From the NCBI RefSeq assembly GCF_001908185.1, contig NZ_LGHM01000054.1:50330-114329 (forward strand): a stretch of DNA of 64,000 nucleotides. Reading direction: 5' to 3'. This stretch comes from Bradyrhizobium sp. AS23.2. Lineage in GTDB: Bacteria; Pseudomonadota; Alphaproteobacteria; Rhizobiales; Xanthobacteraceae. The translations under genes and the position numbers were made by a program. Shown here in pieces: positions 62,054 to 64,000 of this stretch. Numbering within the stretch: the first letter of the stretch is position 1; each line of letters starts with the position of its first letter. Under the pieces are notes generated by a model. The model searched no databases. It was not told the DNA's origin and was given only the letters and a program-made list of their open reading frames with translations.

Positions 62054-63169
62054 CTATGCACTCTGCGGTCGCTTTTCACTTTCAGGCTCGTGGACCAGCA
62101 CGGCATAGTCAACGTCGCCGCCAACGTTACTCTGCTGAGCTTTCGCAGGTAAACCGACGCATCGCCGGCACACCGGGTGCATGTCTTCGCCGTAGCGGTC
62201 GCGAGCGAACCCAGCCCGGAGGCGGGCATAAGGTTCTGCCCGCCAAATCGTTCGTATGTCCTGGTCGGCCGCGTTCCCTAGCTGGATCTCGTTGACCTGC
62301 TGGCAGCACGGCTGCACTCCGCCGTCCCAACCGATGACGGTGGTGTTCCAAGCCCAGAAGCATGGTTTGCGGCCGGCAACCATCTCGCTGTTCGCCTGTG
62401 CCTTGATCGCATTGCTTTCTGCACTTTGGTGGTCGAGTACGAATTCGACTGCATCGAAGCCCAGTGAGCGCCACGTCCGCCTGACAATTGGGATCTCCTG
62501 AGAGTTATGAGGAAATACCACCATCTTCCAAACCAGGATTGGGCGCTTCGCGCCCAGACGCCGCTTGGCTTCGGCCATCTTGCTGACGTTTTGGAGGACG
62601 AGTTCGAAACTACCGCCGATCCGGTACTTCAGATAGGTCTCCTCGCAGGCACCATCGAGTGAAATCAGCATCTGATCGAGGCCGGCAGTTACAAACGCTT
62701 CGGCTTGCGACGGTGTCATTGGCACGGACAGGTTCGTGGGGAAGCCGGTGCAGATGCGACGCTCATGTAAATAGCGAACGATCTGGGACAACTCGCGATT
62801 TAAGAGCGGCTCGCCTGAATAGCTGAGGCTCACCCCCACGAGTTCACGCACAATCGGATCAACTATGCGCGCGATGCGCTCGACTGTGAGATGCATTTTG
62901 TTGTTGAGCGTCTTCTTATAGGCCTTGCTGTGGTGCCAGCAGGCGCCACAACTCAGATGACAGAGTGGGGTCGCCTCGACTTTGATGTAGGGAGGGACGC
63001 TGTGCGGACGCGTTCGAGCCAGCCGCAGCTCGATCTCATTGAGAATAAGATTCGCGACCTTGTGCGGGGTGAGATACGGCAACGCGAGCGCGGTGTGGCG
63101 CTGCAGATAGACAGCTCGCCTCACTAAGGCGTGAGGTTCCGCCAGGGTTGATGGATCGATCTTCGCCAT
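62054..63169 (-). CDS. Radical SAM/SPASM-domain protein
   Basis: A 371-aa radical SAM enzyme. The SAM-cluster motif is Cys70-xxx-Cys74-xx-Cys77 (TPLCHLSCGACWHH), followed by GVSLSYSGEPLLNRELSQIV and LISLDGACEETYLKYRIGGS. The C-terminal SPASM-type cysteines are in GGVQPCCQQVNEIQ and HPVCRRCVG. SPASM proteins modify peptides, sugars or proteins; no precursor peptide or transporter is recognised nearby. ATG 63169 follows AAGGGG. Homologues of this kind are also found with glycan or lipid genes. Confidence 0.88.
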   Translation of the reverse strand: MAKIDPSTLAEPHALVRRAVYLQRHTALALPYLTPHKVANLILNEIELRLARTRPHSVPPYIKVEATPLCHLSCGACWHHSKAYKKTLNNKMHLTVERIARIVDPIVRELVGVSLSYSGEPLLNRELSQIVRYLHERRICTGFPTNLSVPMTPSQAEAFVTAGLDQMLISLDGACEETYLKYRIGGSFELVLQNVSKMAEAKRRLGAKRPILVWKMVVFPHNSQEIPIVRRTWRSLGFDAVEFVLDHQSAESNAIKAQANSEMVAGRKPCFWAWNTTVIGWDGGVQPCCQQVNEIQLGNAADQDIRTIWRAEPYARLRAGFARDRYGEDMHPVCRRCVGLPAKAQQSNVGGDVDYAVLVHEPESEKRPQSA

Positions 63170-64000
63170 TATGCCCCTTCCGCGTTCCAATGCGAATGTT
63201 GATCGCCGGCAGAAAGGAATGTCGGGTTACGAGGCTGCTATGCCTGCTGATGGCATCAAAGTTGCCCAATCAGTCAGCTGGAAACGTCAGCACGTCCCAG
63301 ATTAAGGGCAACTGTCGGATACAATACACCATGAGCAGGAACATGCGTACCGAAAAGACATTCTTGTGAACAAGCTTGATCGTCTTCGCGGACGACGACC
63401 TCCTTTCACGCGACAATGCGGTTGAATACACGAGCGCTGGGTCTGCAATCATGCCAGCGGAGAACGCTATCGGGAGAGTGCTCGGCAACCCGGGTACTAT
63501 TGCATCCAGCCGCACACTTGATCCCAGCATTGGTGAATTTCGAGTTGCACCCAACCGGCCTCAGACGCGATCAGGCTCGATGTCTCAGATGGTCGAAAGC
63601 CGAAATCGGACCGACTGCCGTTATTTGTCCGCTAGGGAGCCACATTTCGTCGGCCTCGGCCAGCATCGTGGGCGGTGGAGCGAGGCCCAGCAACCTCAAT
63701 CCAATGCAGCCGCGCATCGGCGCTTTTCTCTTAGGAAAGGAAGCAATTTACGGAACCGTGCCGAAATGGTGGCAAAACCATCCTTCACGGGCAGATGGTG
63801 CAGAGTCCCCTTCGGGTCATTAGCTCCGTTTTAACTGTCGACCACGCACTTCCGGTCTACCCCCGAACAGCCGACATTTTCGTGGGCAGTCGGCATGTCT
63901 CAAACGAGTCACAAGCAGGCACAGCCGATCTTCCGCTCGTCATGTTCGCTCAAGACATGTTTCGCTATCAATTCCCGAGTTGTTCCGTTTGTGATGATCT
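63170..64000. other. 831-bp terminal gap without a confident gene
   Basis: Candidate frames (63416-63823 plus, 63270-63554 minus) have no convincing start signals or domains. The right end (63810-63990) resembles intergenic repeat sequence. A gene may begin beyond the window. Confidence 0.4.

Overview
This 64 kb window is a high-GC alphaproteobacterial chromosome segment, most likely Bradyrhizobium or a close relative. The evidence is the gene set (pcaGH, a formate dehydrogenase with an oxalate/formate-type carrier, many lone binding proteins), the dispersed palindromic repeats typical of that group, and many short conserved Bradyrhizobium-type ORFs. No rRNA, CRISPR array or intact integrase was seen.

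Layout. 1-2.4 kb: protocatechuate 3,4-dioxygenase (pcaHG) with a divergent LysR regulator. 2.5-9.3 kb: nicotinate phosphoribosyltransferase, a TetR repressor with twin palindromic operators, a fused MFS/acyltransferase/acyl-ligase lipid-recycling protein and a lipase-like hydrolase. 9.3-17.7 kb: DsbB with a DUF5993-like partner, tcuAB with a divergent GntR regulator, and a minus-strand run of SCP2-like protein, hydrolase, binding protein, beta-hydroxyacid dehydrogenase and IclR regulator. 17.7-21.7 kb: gene-sparse, only short ORFs. 21.7-33.7 kb: YbaK, then a formate module: FdsA and a fused FdsG-FdsB, an OFA-family carrier, TusA, MoeA, MobB, FdhD and MobA. 33.7-40.2 kb: a tungstate/molybdate module: orphan TupA, a divergent MoeA paralogue, a MoeA-binding-protein fusion, a NicC-like monooxygenase and a divergent helix-turn-helix regulator carrying the same kind of binding-protein domain. 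40.2-43.7 kb: three more binding proteins without permeases.

44.0-57 kb is accessory DNA beginning at a tRNA(CAU) gene whose 3' part is duplicated in degenerate form 173 bp downstream. It holds two Hanks-type kinases, a compact overlapping operon (wHTH/nuclease-like protein, kinase without a glycine-rich loop, unknown 399-aa protein) that is the best candidate for an undescribed system, a broken chromate-resistance locus (chrC-type SOD and ChrB truncated tail to tail), an ATP-grasp gene split by one amber codon, a FetAB-like ABC transporter, recombinase remnants and a minimal DNA ligase. 57-64 kb holds a membrane-anchored unknown, an OpgC-like acyltransferase, an AraC regulator and a radical SAM/SPASM protein, separated by gene-poor gaps.

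The formate and Mo/W modules form one theme: MobA, MobB and MoeA finish the cofactor, FdhD delivers sulfur, FdsA is the metalloenzyme, the OFA carrier plausibly supplies oxalate or formate, and the TupA/MoeA-PBP/regulator group probably senses or selects the metal oxyanion.
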